This document shows positions 8,885 to 17,068 of a stretch of 64,000 nucleotides of DNA, in pieces. The number at the start of each line of letters is the position of its first letter. Positions within the stretch are counted from its first letter, which is position 1. The notes beneath the pieces are model-generated. The model was not told the origin of the DNA. It ran no database searches and worked only from the letters and a program-made list of their open reading frames with translations. The translations under genes were made by a program, and so were the position numbers. This DNA comes from Limnohabitans sp. T6-5 (GTDB lineage Bacteria; Pseudomonadota; Gammaproteobacteria; Burkholderiales; Burkholderiaceae_C), in assembly GCF_003063315.1 (NCBI RefSeq), contig NZ_NERV01000003.1:682001-746000 (forward strand), given 5' to 3'.

Positions 8885-10711
8885 TCAGTCCCCGCGCACC
8901 ACACCTTCACGCCGGGGATCGGCTGCGCCAAACCAGCCTGTGGCGGTGCGCTCAATGGCTTGCAGCCCGCTGGTCATGTCGATCAGGCGTACTTCGTGGC
9001 CTCGGCCTTGCAGTGCTTGCACCGTGCTGGCGGGCCAGCGCTGGTTTTCGAGCAGCACGGGGCCACCCAGATTGGCAAAGTTGGGCAGGTTCACCGCCTG
9101 CTGCACGTTCAAGCCCCAGTGCAGGGTGCCCACCAGCACCTTGCTCGTGAAGTGGATGATGACGGCCCCGCCCGGGCTGCCTGCACTCAGCAGCAACTGG
9201 CCGCTGGCCTTGTCAAACATCAATGTGGGCGACATGGACGAGCGCGGGCGCTTGCCGGGCTCGACCCGGTTGGCCACCGGGCGGCCTTGCGCGTCGGTGG
9301 GTACGAAGCTGAAATCGGTCAGCTGGTTGTTGAGCAAAAAGCCGCCGGGTCGGGCTGGGTCGGTCGTCACCATGCGGCGCGAGCCAAAGGCGGCTTCGAT
9401 GGTGGTGGTCATGGCCACGGCGCGGCCTTGCGCGTCGACCACGCTGATGTGGCTGGTGCCGTATTCGGGCTGCGTGGGCATGGGGGCGTGAGCGATGGGG
9501 CTGGCTGCTGGTTGGCCTGGTAGGGCCACTTTCATGGCTTGGGCGCCGATCAGCTGGCTGCGTTCGCGCAGGTAGTCAGGGGCCAGCAGACTGCGCCAGT
9601 CACCGCCCGGCGCGTTCACAAAGTCGGGGTCGGCCACGTACTGCGCCCGATCGGCAAAGGCCAAGCGCGAGGCTTCGGCATAGCGGTGCAGCCAGTCGGG
9701 GGAGGGCAAGCCCTCGGCCAACTCAGGCCCTTGCGCGCGGGTGTGACTCAGCATGCCCAAAATTTGCCCGATGGCGATCTGGCCCGAGGAGGGCGGGGGG
9801 AAGCCGCAGATGCGGTACGCACGCGACGTGGCCGCGTGATCAAAACACAGGGCTTCGCGCATGCGGGGCTGGTAATTGGCCAGGTCTTGCAGGCTCAGCC
9901 CCCCCGGGCGCGGCGGCTGAGCCGTGCGGGCCACGATGGCTTGGGCCACAGGCCCTTCGTGCAGGGCGCGGCTGCCCTCGCTGGCCAAGCGGCGCAGCAC
10001 ATGGCCGTATTCGGGGTTGCGCAGCACATGGCCCACGGGCCAGGCTTGGCCCTGGGGGGTGTAGAAAAAGCGCAAGGCCAGTGGGTCTTTTCTGAGGTGC
10101 GGGTCGGCTTGTAGCAGGGTGTGCAGGCGTGGGCTGACCTTGAAGCCCTGTTCGGCCAGCGCAATGGCGGGCGCAAACAGTTGCGCCCAGGGCAGGGCGC
10201 CGTGCTGGCGGTGGGCCGCTTCGAGCATGCGCACCGCACCAGGCACGCCCACCGACTGGCCACTCAAGACCGCATCGTCAAAGGGCAGGGGTTTGCCTTC
10301 GGTGTTCAGGAACTGGTCACCCTTGGCCGCAGCGGGGGCGGTTTCGCGGCCATCGAAGGCTTGCACGCGCTGGCCGTCAAAGTGCAGTAAAAACGCGCCG
10401 CCACCGATGCCGCTGGACTGTGGTTCCACCAGGCCCAAGACCAGCTGCACTGCAATGGTGGCATCCAGCGCGGAACCACCGGCCCGCAAAATCTGGTGCC
10501 CTGCATCGGTGGCCAAAGGGTTGGCTGCCGCTACTGCTTGCCGCGTGGTGGCCCAGCCGGGTTTGTCGGTGAAGCCGCTGGCCGATTCGGGTTGGTCGGG
10601 GATGGTGTAGTGCCAGCCGCTGGCCAGGGGCTGCGTGGTGCAGGCGGTCAGCAGCGCCAAGGCGAACAGTGCGATCAGGCGATAGACGGTACTGTGCATG
10701 GATGGCATCAC
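8885..10711 (-). CDS. ggt: gamma-glutamyltransferase (lipoprotein-type signal)
   Basis: Self-processing N-terminal-nucleophile hydrolase that cleaves or transfers the gamma-glutamyl group of glutathione. The 608 residues match the family. The N-terminus has a lipoprotein signal ending 'LLTAC', so the enzyme may be anchored to a membrane. The processing site is 'EYGTSHISVVD', with the nucleophilic Thr at about 419. Other family blocks are 'ATDAGHQILRAGGSALDA', 'GIGGGAFLLHFDG' and 'LLSAGSPGGAVI'. An internal ATG at 10699 is an alternative start. The gene lies alone between a TctC protein and a short-chain dehydrogenase, all on the minus strand. Confidence 0.95.
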   Translation of the reverse strand: MMPSMHSTVYRLIALFALALLTACTTQPLASGWHYTIPDQPESASGFTDKPGWATTRQAVAAANPLATDAGHQILRAGGSALDATIAVQLVLGLVEPQSSGIGGGAFLLHFDGQRVQAFDGRETAPAAAKGDQFLNTEGKPLPFDDAVLSGQSVGVPGAVRMLEAAHRQHGALPWAQLFAPAIALAEQGFKVSPRLHTLLQADPHLRKDPLALRFFYTPQGQAWPVGHVLRNPEYGHVLRRLASEGSRALHEGPVAQAIVARTAQPPRPGGLSLQDLANYQPRMREALCFDHAATSRAYRICGFPPPSSGQIAIGQILGMLSHTRAQGPELAEGLPSPDWLHRYAEASRLAFADRAQYVADPDFVNAPGGDWRSLLAPDYLRERSQLIGAQAMKVALPGQPAASPIAHAPMPTQPEYGTSHISVVDAQGRAVAMTTTIEAAFGSRRMVTTDPARPGGFLLNNQLTDFSFVPTDAQGRPVANRVEPGKRPRSSMSPTLMFDKASGQLLLSAGSPGGAVIIHFTSKVLVGTLHWGLNVQQAVNLPNFANLGGPVLLENQRWPASTVQALQGRGHEVRLIDMTSGLQAIERTATGWFGAADPRREGVVRGD

Positions 10712-10787
10712 TGATGGCAGAGGCCGAACGGGTTTGACATGTTGATGGGGCGGTTTGCTGCCATCTTAGGCCTCTATCGGCCAATTT

Positions 10788-10851
10788 ATCGCCAGCAGGG
10801 CTGGCTCCTACAAAGATGGGTACCTGTGTGGGAGCTTGCCCTGCAAGCGAT
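10788..10851. repeat. REP-like family B inverted pair
   Basis: Unit one (minus, 10788-10811) reads GTAGGA, then stem GCCAGC-CCT-GCTGGC, then GAT. Unit two (plus, 10828-10851) reads GTGGGA, then GCTTGC-CCT-GCAAGC, then GAT. The two modules are the same two types found at 14191-14247, there in the reverse arrangement. It sits in the 147-base gap between ggt and the dehydrogenase, ending 7 bases from the latter's stop codon. Confidence 0.78.
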
Positions 10852-10858
10852 TGTCAGC

Positions 10859-11617
10859 TCACTTCGGTGCCAGACGGATCGCGCCGTCCAGGCGAATCAC
10901 TTCGCCGTTGAGCATGTCGTTTTCGAAGATGTGCTTGGCCAATTTGGCGTAGTCCTGGGGGGTGCCCAGGCGGCTGGGGAAGGGCACGCCTGCGGCCAGC
11001 GCATCTTGCACTTCTTGCGGCATGCCAAACAGCATGGGGGTGCCGAAGATGCCGGGGGCAATCGTCATGTTGCGGATGCCGTTGCGCGAGAGGTCGCGTG
11101 CGATCGGCAGCGTCATGCCGACCACGCCGCCTTTGGACGCAGCGTAAGCGGCCTGGCCAATTTGCCCGTCATAAGCGGCCACGCTGGCGGTGCTGATCAA
11201 CACGCCGCGCTCGCCTGTGGCTTCGGGTTCGTTTTTGCACATGGCTTCCGAGGCCAGTCGGATCATGTTGAAGGTGCCCACCAGGTTGACCATGATGGTC
11301 TTGGTGTAGACGGCCAAGTTGTGCGCGCCGTTCTTGCCCACGGTCTTTTCGGCGGGGGCGATGCCTGCGCAGTTGACCAAGCCCACCAGCTTGCCCATGG
11401 ACACGGCTTGGGCCACCACGGCTTGGCCGTCGGCTTCATTGCTCACGTCGCACTTGACGAAGGCGCCGCCCAGCTCTTTGGCCACCGCCTCGCCTTTTTC
11501 AGCCTGCATGTCGGCGATCACCACTTTGCCGCCGTTGGCCGCCAGCATGCGTGCCGTGCCTTCGCCCAGGCCCGATGCGCCGCCTGTGACGATGAAAACC
11601 TTGCCTTGAATGTCCAT
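10859..11617 (-). CDS. SDR family oxidoreductase, 3-hydroxyacyl-CoA dehydrogenase type II-like
   Basis: A 252-residue classical short-chain dehydrogenase. NAD-binding '[15 protein letters not shown]' is at 11-25, 'NCAG' is seen near 83, the catalytic Ser lies in '[13 protein letters not shown]' and the active-site 'YAASK' follows at about 157-161. The overall sequence, including '[21 protein letters not shown]' split blocks near the C-terminus, is closest to the HSD10/3-hydroxyacyl-CoA dehydrogenase group acting in short-chain or branched-chain acyl-CoA oxidation. AGGAG lies 7 bases before the ATG. A perfect 8-bp-arm palindrome 19 bases upstream (11636-11656) suggests a dedicated regulator. 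The substrate is inferred from family only. Confidence 0.9.
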   Translation of the reverse strand: MDIQGKVFIVTGGASGLGEGTARMLAANGGKVVIADMQAEKGEAVAKELGGAFVKCDVSNEADGQAVVAQAVSMGKLVGLVNCAGIAPAEKTVGKNGAHNLAVYTKTIMVNLVGTFNMIRLASEAMCKNEPEATGERGVLISTASVAAYDGQIGQAAYAASKGGVVGMTLPIARDLSRNGIRNMTIAPGIFGTPMLFGMPQEVQDALAAGVPFPSRLGTPQDYAKLAKHIFENDMLNGEVIRLDGAIRLAPK

Positions 11618-11635
11618 GTCTGACTCCTGTATTGG

Positions 11636-11656
11636 TTGACGTTACGTAAACGTCAA
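11636..11656. promoter_or_regulatory. palindromic operator candidate upstream of the SDR gene
   Basis: TTGACGTT and AACGTCAA form perfect 8-bp arms around the 5-base centre ACGTA. It begins 19 bases upstream of the SDR start codon (minus strand) and faces the divergent cfa gene 168 bases away. ACGT-rich palindromes of this kind resemble sites of MerR-type regulators of branched-chain amino-acid or fatty-acid catabolism such as LiuR. That link is inference from memory of the motif style, not a match I could compute. Confidence 0.55.
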
Positions 11657-11823
11657 TTATGCACATTCATGGCTTGCGCATGCAGGGATGCGTAAGCTGA
11701 TCTCATTGGTTTACGGTAGCCGCGCTACATCAAAAGGCTGATGGTCATGGTTGCAGAGTCTTTCTAGCATGGGTTTGGACATCTACCAATGTCAGGTGGG
11801 TGGCTTTACATCAGGAGTATTGA

Positions 11824-12993
11824 ATGGCTTCAGGCATGGCTGTGGGTACGGGGGGCTTGATTCGCAACGATGACAACTGGCGCAGGGCGACCGAGTTGTT
11901 GGCGACTGCAGGCATCACTGTCGGTGGCACAAGTCCTTGGGACTTGCAGGTGCATCACCCAGCGACCTTTGATCGCATTCTGACCCGGGGCAGCCTTGGC
12001 TTGGGTGAGAGCTATATGGATGGTTGGTGGGACTGCGCTCAGATTGATGAGCTGATCACCCGCATCCTGCGTTCACGTCTGGATGAGCGGGTGGGGCGTG
12101 CAGGGTGGCTGTGGGCATCCTTGAAGGCGCGATTGACCAATCTGCAGTCCCAGCAAAGGGCTTGGCAGGTGGGTGAAGTCCATTACGACTTGGGCAATGA
12201 CCTGTATGAATCCATGCTGGACCCGTCCATGGCCTACAGTTGCGGCTATTGGGCGCAAGCGCAGACGCTGGAACAGGCTCAGGAGGCCAAACTCGACTTG
12301 ATTTGCCAGAAGCTTCAATTGCGGCCTGGCATGACGCTGCTGGACATTGGGTGTGGCTGGGGCAGTCTGATGTTGTTTGCGGCACGCCATTACCGTGTGC
12401 AGTGCGTGGGCCTGACCATCTCGAAAGAGCAAGCCAGGCTGGGCACTGAAAAAGCTCAGGATTTGCCCATTCGTTTTGAGTTGGCCGATTACAGGGCATT
12501 CAATTTGCAAGGCACTCAGCGCTTTGACCGCATTGCTTCGGTGGGCATGTTCGAGCATGTGGGGCATAAAAATTACCGCAGCTTTTTCGACATGGCCAGG
12601 CGCTGCTTGCGTGATGATGGCCTGTTTTTGTTACACACCATTGGCAAAAACAAGCCGGGTTGGGGCATTGATCCATGGATTGAAAAATACATTTTCCCCA
12701 ATGGCGTGTTGCCTTCTGTTTCAGAAATCGGTTTTTACAGCGTGAACGACTTTGTCATGGAAGACTGGCACAACTTTGGCTGTGACTATGACAAGACTCT
12801 GATGGCATGGCATGAGCGGTTTGAAGCAGCCTGGCCCCAATTGAAAGAGAAATACGGGGAGCGGTTCTACCGCATGTGGCGGTATTACCTGCTGTCTTGT
12901 GCGGGCACCTTCAGGGCACGGGACAACCAGTTGTGGCAGGTGGTGTTTTCGCCGCGTGGGCTTCCTGGCGGTTACAGGCGCCCGCTGGCGTGA
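11824..12993 (+). CDS. cfa: cyclopropane-fatty-acyl-phospholipid synthase
   Basis: Transfers a methylene from S-adenosylmethionine across the double bond of unsaturated membrane phospholipid chains. The 389 residues match the long (E. coli Cfa-like) form. Visible blocks are 'GLGESYMDGWWD' at about 59-70, 'HYDLGNDLYESMLDPSMAYS' at about 120-139 and the SAM-binding 'LLDIGCGWGS' at about 172-181. The C-terminal 'RMWRYYLLSCAGTFRARDN' is typical. AGGAG is 7 bases upstream of the ATG. It is divergent from the SDR gene and followed by a DUF423 gene. Confidence 0.96.
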   Translation: MASGMAVGTGGLIRNDDNWRRATELLATAGITVGGTSPWDLQVHHPATFDRILTRGSLGLGESYMDGWWDCAQIDELITRILRSRLDERVGRAGWLWASLKARLTNLQSQQRAWQVGEVHYDLGNDLYESMLDPSMAYSCGYWAQAQTLEQAQEAKLDLICQKLQLRPGMTLLDIGCGWGSLMLFAARHYRVQCVGLTISKEQARLGTEKAQDLPIRFELADYRAFNLQGTQRFDRIASVGMFEHVGHKNYRSFFDMARRCLRDDGLFLLHTIGKNKPGWGIDPWIEKYIFPNGVLPSVSEIGFYSVNDFVMEDWHNFGCDYDKTLMAWHERFEAAWPQLKEKYGERFYRMWRYYLLSCAGTFRARDNQLWQVVFSPRGLPGGYRRPLA

Positions 12994-13103
12994 ACGCAAT
13001 GGGCGTGCATGGGGCCATATGCAGGCGCTCATGGGGGAAAAGCAAGGGGTCGTAGACAATGAGGCTTTTGGCGATAGCTCGCCCCACTTCATTGATTGAA
13101 ACC

Positions 13104-13502
13104 ATGCCTGCACGCATTTTCCTGATCCTGGGCGCCTTGTTCGCTTGTCTGAGTGTTGTTTTCAGCGCGGTCATAGCCCATTTGTCCGATTTTGCAGGTG
13201 GCAGGGCCTTCATGGTGCAAACCGCATTGGGCCAGCAGCAATTTCATGCCTTGGGCTTGCTGCTTGTGGGGCTGGCTTGTCGTGGGCATGCGCCTTCGCG
13301 CTGGTGGCTGGCTTCGGGAGCGCTCATGGTGGTCGGCATGTGCCTGTTCAGCTTCAACATCTATGCCCATGCCTTGCTGGGTTTTGATGCCTTGCGCGCC
13401 CTGGTTCCCTGGGGTGGCGGTGCATGGATTGTGGCTTGGCTGCTGTTGTTGGTAGGGGCTCTCCGGTCATCGCCTGCGCGCGGCGGCTATGACCTTCATT
13501 GA
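13104..13502 (+). CDS. DUF423 family membrane protein
   Basis: A 132-residue protein with four hydrophobic segments. The N-terminal 'ILGALFACLSVVFSAVIAH' resembles the DUF423/YgdD signature (normally a GA.GVALGAFGAH-like block), and the helix 'GALMVVGMCLFSFNIYAHALLG' contains the conserved GxxLFSxSxY-like motif. I use ATG 13104 because an upstream in-frame ATG at 13059 adds a polar leader with no family counterpart. Function is unknown. It precedes ahpC by 105 bases on the same strand. Confidence 0.82.
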   Translation: MPARIFLILGALFACLSVVFSAVIAHLSDFAGGRAFMVQTALGQQQFHALGLLLVGLACRGHAPSRWWLASGALMVVGMCLFSFNIYAHALLGFDALRALVPWGGGAWIVAWLLLLVGALRSSPARGGYDLH

Positions 13503-13607
13503 AACTTCCAATCGTCAGGACCCTCTCGGGCCTGTGTATTCGACTTATGATTCGGATCAATGAGTTTTCTCATTCGATAGTTTTTTTCAACCACCAAAGG
13601 AAACACC

Positions 13608-14171
13608 ATGTCCCTGATCAACACGCAAGTTCAGCCTTTCAAAGCCAACGCTTTCCATAACGGCAAGTTTATTGAAGTGACCGAAGCCAGCCTCAAAGGC
13701 AAGTGGAACGTGTTCATCTTCATGCCTGCCGCTTTCACCTTCAATTGCCCCACAGAAATCGAAGACGCGGCTGACAACTACGCTGCTTTCCAGAAAGCCG
13801 GTGCCGAGGTGTACATCATCACCACCGACACCCACTTCTCGCACAAAGTCTGGCATGAGACTTCGCCTGCTGTGGGCAAAGCCAAGTTCCCATTGGTCGG
13901 CGACCCTACACACGCTCTGACACGCGCTTTTGGCGTGCACATCGAAGAAGAAGGCCTGGCACTGCGCGGCACCTTCATCATCAACCCCGAGTTGACCATC
14001 AAGACCCTGGAAATCCACTCCAACGAAATCGCCCGTGACGTGTCGGAAACCCTGCGCAAGCTGACGGCTGCCCAGTACACCGCCGCTCACCCCGGCCAAG
14101 TGTGCCCCGCCAAGTGGAAAGAAGGTGCCAAGACTTTGGCTCCCTCCATCGATCTGGTCGGCAAGATCTAA
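13608..14171 (+). CDS. ahpC: alkyl hydroperoxide reductase C, typical 2-Cys peroxiredoxin
   Basis: Reduces hydrogen peroxide, peroxynitrite and organic peroxides. It is 187 residues, as in E. coli AhpC. The peroxidatic cysteine lies in 'PAAFTFNCPTEIEDAAD' (about 43-59) and the resolving cysteine in 'HPGQVCPAKWKEG' (about 162-174). AAGGA lies 6 bases before the ATG. The upstream gap holds a short inverted repeat AATGAG-TTTT-CTCATT at 13558-13573 and a TATGAT hexamer at 13546. These may be promoter elements; a convincing OxyR site was not identified by eye. ahpF follows after 227 bases interrupted by a REP pair. Confidence 0.97.
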   Translation: MSLINTQVQPFKANAFHNGKFIEVTEASLKGKWNVFIFMPAAFTFNCPTEIEDAADNYAAFQKAGAEVYIITTDTHFSHKVWHETSPAVGKAKFPLVGDPTHALTRAFGVHIEEEGLALRGTFIINPELTIKTLEIHSNEIARDVSETLRKLTAAQYTAAHPGQVCPAKWKEGAKTLAPSIDLVGKI

Positions 14172-14190
14172 ACCTGCCAGCAGCCTCAAT

Positions 14191-14268
14191 GTAGGAGCCG
14201 GCCCTGCTGGCGATTGCTCACTGATCGCTTGCAAGGCAAGCTCCTAAAAAAAACCCTGCGGCGCAGGG
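14191..14268. repeat. REP-like family B pair plus hairpin between ahpC and ahpF
   Basis: The plus unit 14191-14214 is GTAGGA, stem GCCGGC-CCT-GCTGGC, GAT. The minus unit 14224-14247 has head TTAGGA and stem GCTTGC-CTT-GCAAGC. An A-run and a CCCTGC-GGC-GCAGGG hairpin (14254-14268) follow; read on the minus strand this looks like a terminator. The element lies inside what is usually a tight ahpCF operon and may lower ahpF relative to ahpC. The remaining bases to 14398 show nothing further apart from the ahpF ribosome site. Confidence 0.78.
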
Positions 14269-14398
14269 CGTTGAGCACAGCACAACAAGGCCACAAGCCG
14301 GGTGTGTGCTGTTCTCAACGATTCCCCCCCACCCCTTGATCTGAGGTCCCGCCACAAGCAGGGACCAGGATGAGTGCAGCCTGAAACCGGAGAAAACC

Positions 14399-15961
14399 AT
14401 GCTCGACGACACCCTCAAAGCCCAATTGCAACAATACCTTGGCTTGCTGCGCCAGCCGATTCGCCTGATCGCCTCGCTGGATGACAGCGAAACTGGCACC
14501 GACATGAAGAGCCTGTTGGAGACCATTGTGGGCCTGTCGGACAAGGTCACGCTGGACACCTCGGGCAACGATGCGCGCAAGCCTTCTTTTGTGGTGGCGC
14601 GTGAGGGCCAAAACGTGAATGAAGGGCAAGGCGTGCGCTTTGCGGGTTTGCCGCTCGGCCATGAATTCACCTCGCTGGTGTTGGCGCTGCTCTGGACCGG
14701 TGGCCACCCGCCCAAGGTCGAGACTGAAGTGATCGACGCGATCAAAGCCCTGGACGGCGACTTCAGCTTCGAGGTCTACATGTCCCTGAGCTGCCACAAT
14801 TGCCCCGACGTGGTGCAGGCCTTGTCGCTCATGGCCATCTTCAACCCCAAGGTCAAAACCGTGGTCATCGAAGGCGGTGCGTTCCAGAAAGAAGTGGAAG
14901 AGCGCCAGATCATGGCCGTGCCCATGGTCTTTTTGAACGGCCAGGTGTTCGGATCGGGCCGCATGAGCGTGGAAGAAATCGTGGCCAAGCTGGACACAGG
15001 TGCGGCCACCCGCGAAGCGGCCAAGTTGGACGCCAAAGACCCCTATGAAGTCTTGATCGTGGGCGGTGGCCCCGCTGGCGCGGCTGCGGCTGTGTACGCA
15101 GCCCGCAAAGGCATCCGCGTGGGCGTGGCGGCTGAGCGCTTTGGTGGCCAGACCAACGACACGATGGCGATTGAAAACTACATCTCGGTGCTGGAGACCG
15201 ACGGCCCCAAGTTTGCCGCTGCCCTCGAAGCGCAGGTGCGCCATTACGGCGTGGACATCATGAACCTGCAGCGGGCAGACAAATTGAGCCCTGCTGGCGC
15301 CGACGGTTTGGTGCACATCCAGATGGAAAACGGCGCGACGCTCAAGGCCAAGACGGTGATCTTGTCCACGGGCGCCCGCTGGCGCAATGTGAACGTGCCC
15401 GGCGAATCCGAGTACAAAAACAAGGGCGTGGCCTACTGCCCGCACTGCGACGGCCCGCTGTTCAAGGGCAAGCGCACGGCCGTGATCGGCGGCGGCAACT
15501 CCGGCATCGAAGCGGCCATTGACCTGGCTGGCATCGTCGAGCACGTCACCGTGATCGAATTTGCCGAGCAACTCAAGGCCGACGCCGTGCTGGTGAACAA
15601 GCTGCACAGCTTGCCCAACGTGACGGTGCACACCAACGCGCAGACCACCGAGATCACCGGTGACGGCAGCAAGGTCAACGGCATCCGTTACAAAGACCGT
15701 GCGACCGGCACCGAGCACCACGTGGAGTTGGCTGGCGTGTTCGTGCAAATCGGCTTGGTGCCCAACACCGAGTTCCTGAAGGGCACGGTCGAGCTGAGCA
15801 AGTTTGGCGAGATTGTGGTGGACGCCAAGGGCCACACCAATGTGCCGGGCGTGTTCGCGGCGGGTGATTGCACCACGGTGCCTTACAAGCAGATCGTGAT
15901 CGCCGCAGGCGAGGGTGCCAAGGCTGCACTGAGCGCTTTTGACCATCTGATCCGTAATTGA
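14399..15961 (+). CDS. ahpF: alkyl hydroperoxide reductase subunit F
   Basis: NAD(P)H-dependent flavoprotein that re-reduces AhpC. It has 520 residues, the family length. The N-terminal double-thioredoxin domain carries '[14 protein letters not shown]' (CxxC near 129-132). FAD binding is seen in '[21 protein letters not shown]' split around residue 220, NAD(P) binding in '[13 protein letters not shown]', and the reductase-type redox centre in 'AYCPHCDGP' (about 346-354). The C-terminal '[17 protein letters not shown]' closes the FAD fold. GGAG lies 8 bases before the ATG. A terminator follows at 15993. Confidence 0.97.
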   Translation: MLDDTLKAQLQQYLGLLRQPIRLIASLDDSETGTDMKSLLETIVGLSDKVTLDTSGNDARKPSFVVAREGQNVNEGQGVRFAGLPLGHEFTSLVLALLWTGGHPPKVETEVIDAIKALDGDFSFEVYMSLSCHNCPDVVQALSLMAIFNPKVKTVVIEGGAFQKEVEERQIMAVPMVFLNGQVFGSGRMSVEEIVAKLDTGAATREAAKLDAKDPYEVLIVGGGPAGAAAAVYAARKGIRVGVAAERFGGQTNDTMAIENYISVLETDGPKFAAALEAQVRHYGVDIMNLQRADKLSPAGADGLVHIQMENGATLKAKTVILSTGARWRNVNVPGESEYKNKGVAYCPHCDGPLFKGKRTAVIGGGNSGIEAAIDLAGIVEHVTVIEFAEQLKADAVLVNKLHSLPNVTVHTNAQTTEITGDGSKVNGIRYKDRATGTEHHVELAGVFVQIGLVPNTEFLKGTVELSKFGEIVVDAKGHTNVPGVFAAGDCTTVPYKQIVIAAGEGAKAALSAFDHLIRN

Positions 15962-15992
15962 TCTTTTACGGCGCGCAATGTGTCGCACTCAG

Positions 15993-16023
15993 AAAAACCG
16001 GATTGCTTACAGTCCGGTTTTTT
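15993..16023 (+). terminator. Rho-independent terminator of ahpF
   Basis: A 10-bp stem AAAAACCGGA / TCCGGTTTTT with a 10-base loop is followed by further T residues. It begins 32 bases after the ahpF stop. Confidence 0.88.
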
Positions 16024-16383
16024 GTTTGTGCACCCAGCATGGGCGCACACTTTCAGGTGCAAGTCCTGATGCGAACTGGTCACAGTGAGCAAAGAGAAGC
16101 CCAACTGCTTGAGGCTGGCATCGCGTGGCAAGCGTGAGTCAACTCACGCGTCGCTCGTGAGTGCTGGGCGAGTGGGTTGCGCCATCGGCAGAGGGGGCGA
16201 GCCCAGACAGTCATGACCTCCAGCTATCGAGTCGCCCGGTTCGGACCCGCACAGGCCTGGTGGTGTAGCAGGAGCGCCTCCGATCATGGGGGCCCTCCAT
16301 GCCGACATTGGAAGAATCTATCCGAAGCGTTGAACAATTGATCCCACTCTTTACGGCATTGGCACCAAGACTTGATGGATGCT
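16024..16383. other. 360-base gap with a triple palindromic motif
   Basis: No convincing gene. At 16132-16149 there is an 18-base palindrome (GCGTGAGT-CA-ACTCACGC), and a third copy of the arm, CGTGAGT, follows at 16155-16161, so the middle arm could pair with either neighbour. A short open frame from ATG 16299 (MPTLEESIRSVEQL...) runs antisense into hemP and is not supported. The region lies between the convergent ahpF and hemP genes; no terminator with a T-run was seen for the hemP side. Confidence 0.5.
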
Positions 16384-16596
16384 TCATTTTGTCAAAATCA
16401 GCTTGCCCTGCCGAGTGGTTTGCAGGCGGTAGACCTCACCCAGATGGCGGATCAGCAGCGACGATTGGCCCGCCAGCAGGTCGCGGCTGTCGATGATGCG
16501 CAAACCACCGGATGCGGATGAAACCGGTGTCGTGAACGCCTCGGAGGGCACAACAGTCTCATCCAAAAGGCGTTTGCGATCATCGCCGGGTGTCAT
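16384..16596 (-). CDS. hemP: HemP/HmuP-like hemin uptake protein
   Basis: A 70-residue protein. The C-terminal half 'LRIIDSRDLLAGQSSLLIRH' followed by 'GEVYRL...TRQGKLILTK' is the HemP signature (IDSR, then Y-R-L, then GKLIL-K). HemP proteins accompany haem uptake genes and in some species act as regulators of them; the exact activity here is not shown. Its ATG overlaps the exbD stop by four bases (ATGA), so it is the last gene of the tonB-exbB-exbD run. No haem receptor is next to it, which is unusual. Confidence 0.85.
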   Translation of the reverse strand: MTPGDDRKRLLDETVVPSEAFTTPVSSASGGLRIIDSRDLLAGQSSLLIRHLGEVYRLQTTRQGKLILTK

Positions 16597-17006
16597 GGCT
16601 TGCTGCCTTCGGTCACAAAACCGATCTTGGTCAGGCCTGAGCGTTGTGCTGCGGTCATGGCCTGGGCCACATGTTCGTAGGGCACTTTCTTGTCGCCTCG
16701 GATGTACAGATGCGGCTGCGGGTCCTTGGCGGCATGCAAGCGCAGAGCTTCTTCCAGGTCATCGGCTGCAATGGCCTGCTTGCCCAAAAAGAACTGGCCT
16801 TGCGCATCCACGGCCAGCTGCAGGTTGTCGGGTGGCGTTTTGTCCCGCGTGCTGCTGGTGCGGGGCAGTTCCACTTTCACGGCGTGTTGCACCACCGGAA
16901 TGGCAATCATGAAGATGATGAGCAGCACCAGCATGACGTCCACCAAGGGCGTCATGTTGATTTCGCTCATCACGTCATCGGCGTTGTCGTTGACTTCAAA
17001 GGCCAT
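16593..17006 (-). CDS. exbD: ExbD biopolymer transport protein
   Basis: A 137-residue part of the TonB-ExbB-ExbD motor that couples proton-motive force to outer-membrane receptors. A single membrane segment is preceded by 'SEINMTPLVDVMLVLLIIFM' (about 14-33), with the conserved proton-path Asp at about 23. The periplasmic part includes 'LYIRGDKKVPYEHVAQAM', the usual ExbD/TolR fold. It follows exbB by 62 bases and overlaps hemP. ExbD rather than TolR is favoured by the adjacent tonB and siderophore receptor. Confidence 0.95.
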   Translation of the reverse strand: MAFEVNDNADDVMSEINMTPLVDVMLVLLIIFMIAIPVVQHAVKVELPRTSSTRDKTPPDNLQLAVDAQGQFFLGKQAIAADDLEEALRLHAAKDPQPHLYIRGDKKVPYEHVAQAMTAAQRSGLTKIGFVTEGSKP

Positions 17007-17068
17007 GGGGCTCTCCTTGGGGGCTGCGCAGCGTTCAGGCGTGGCTCTGATTTAGTGGGGATCTGGGC

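Noticed and set aside
13546-13600. An OxyR binding site upstream of ahpC
   Set aside because: Single ATAG-like fragments occur, but the four-element spacing could not be matched by eye, so it was not reported as a feature.
14315-15988. A 557-codon minus-strand frame opposite ahpF
   Set aside because: Antisense shadow with His/Ala/Gln-rich composition. AhpF is unambiguous.
16299-16496. A 65-codon plus-strand frame beginning MPTLEESIRSVEQL
   Set aside because: Its second half is antisense to hemP, it has no family signal and no good ribosome site. A decayed gene start is possible but unsupported.
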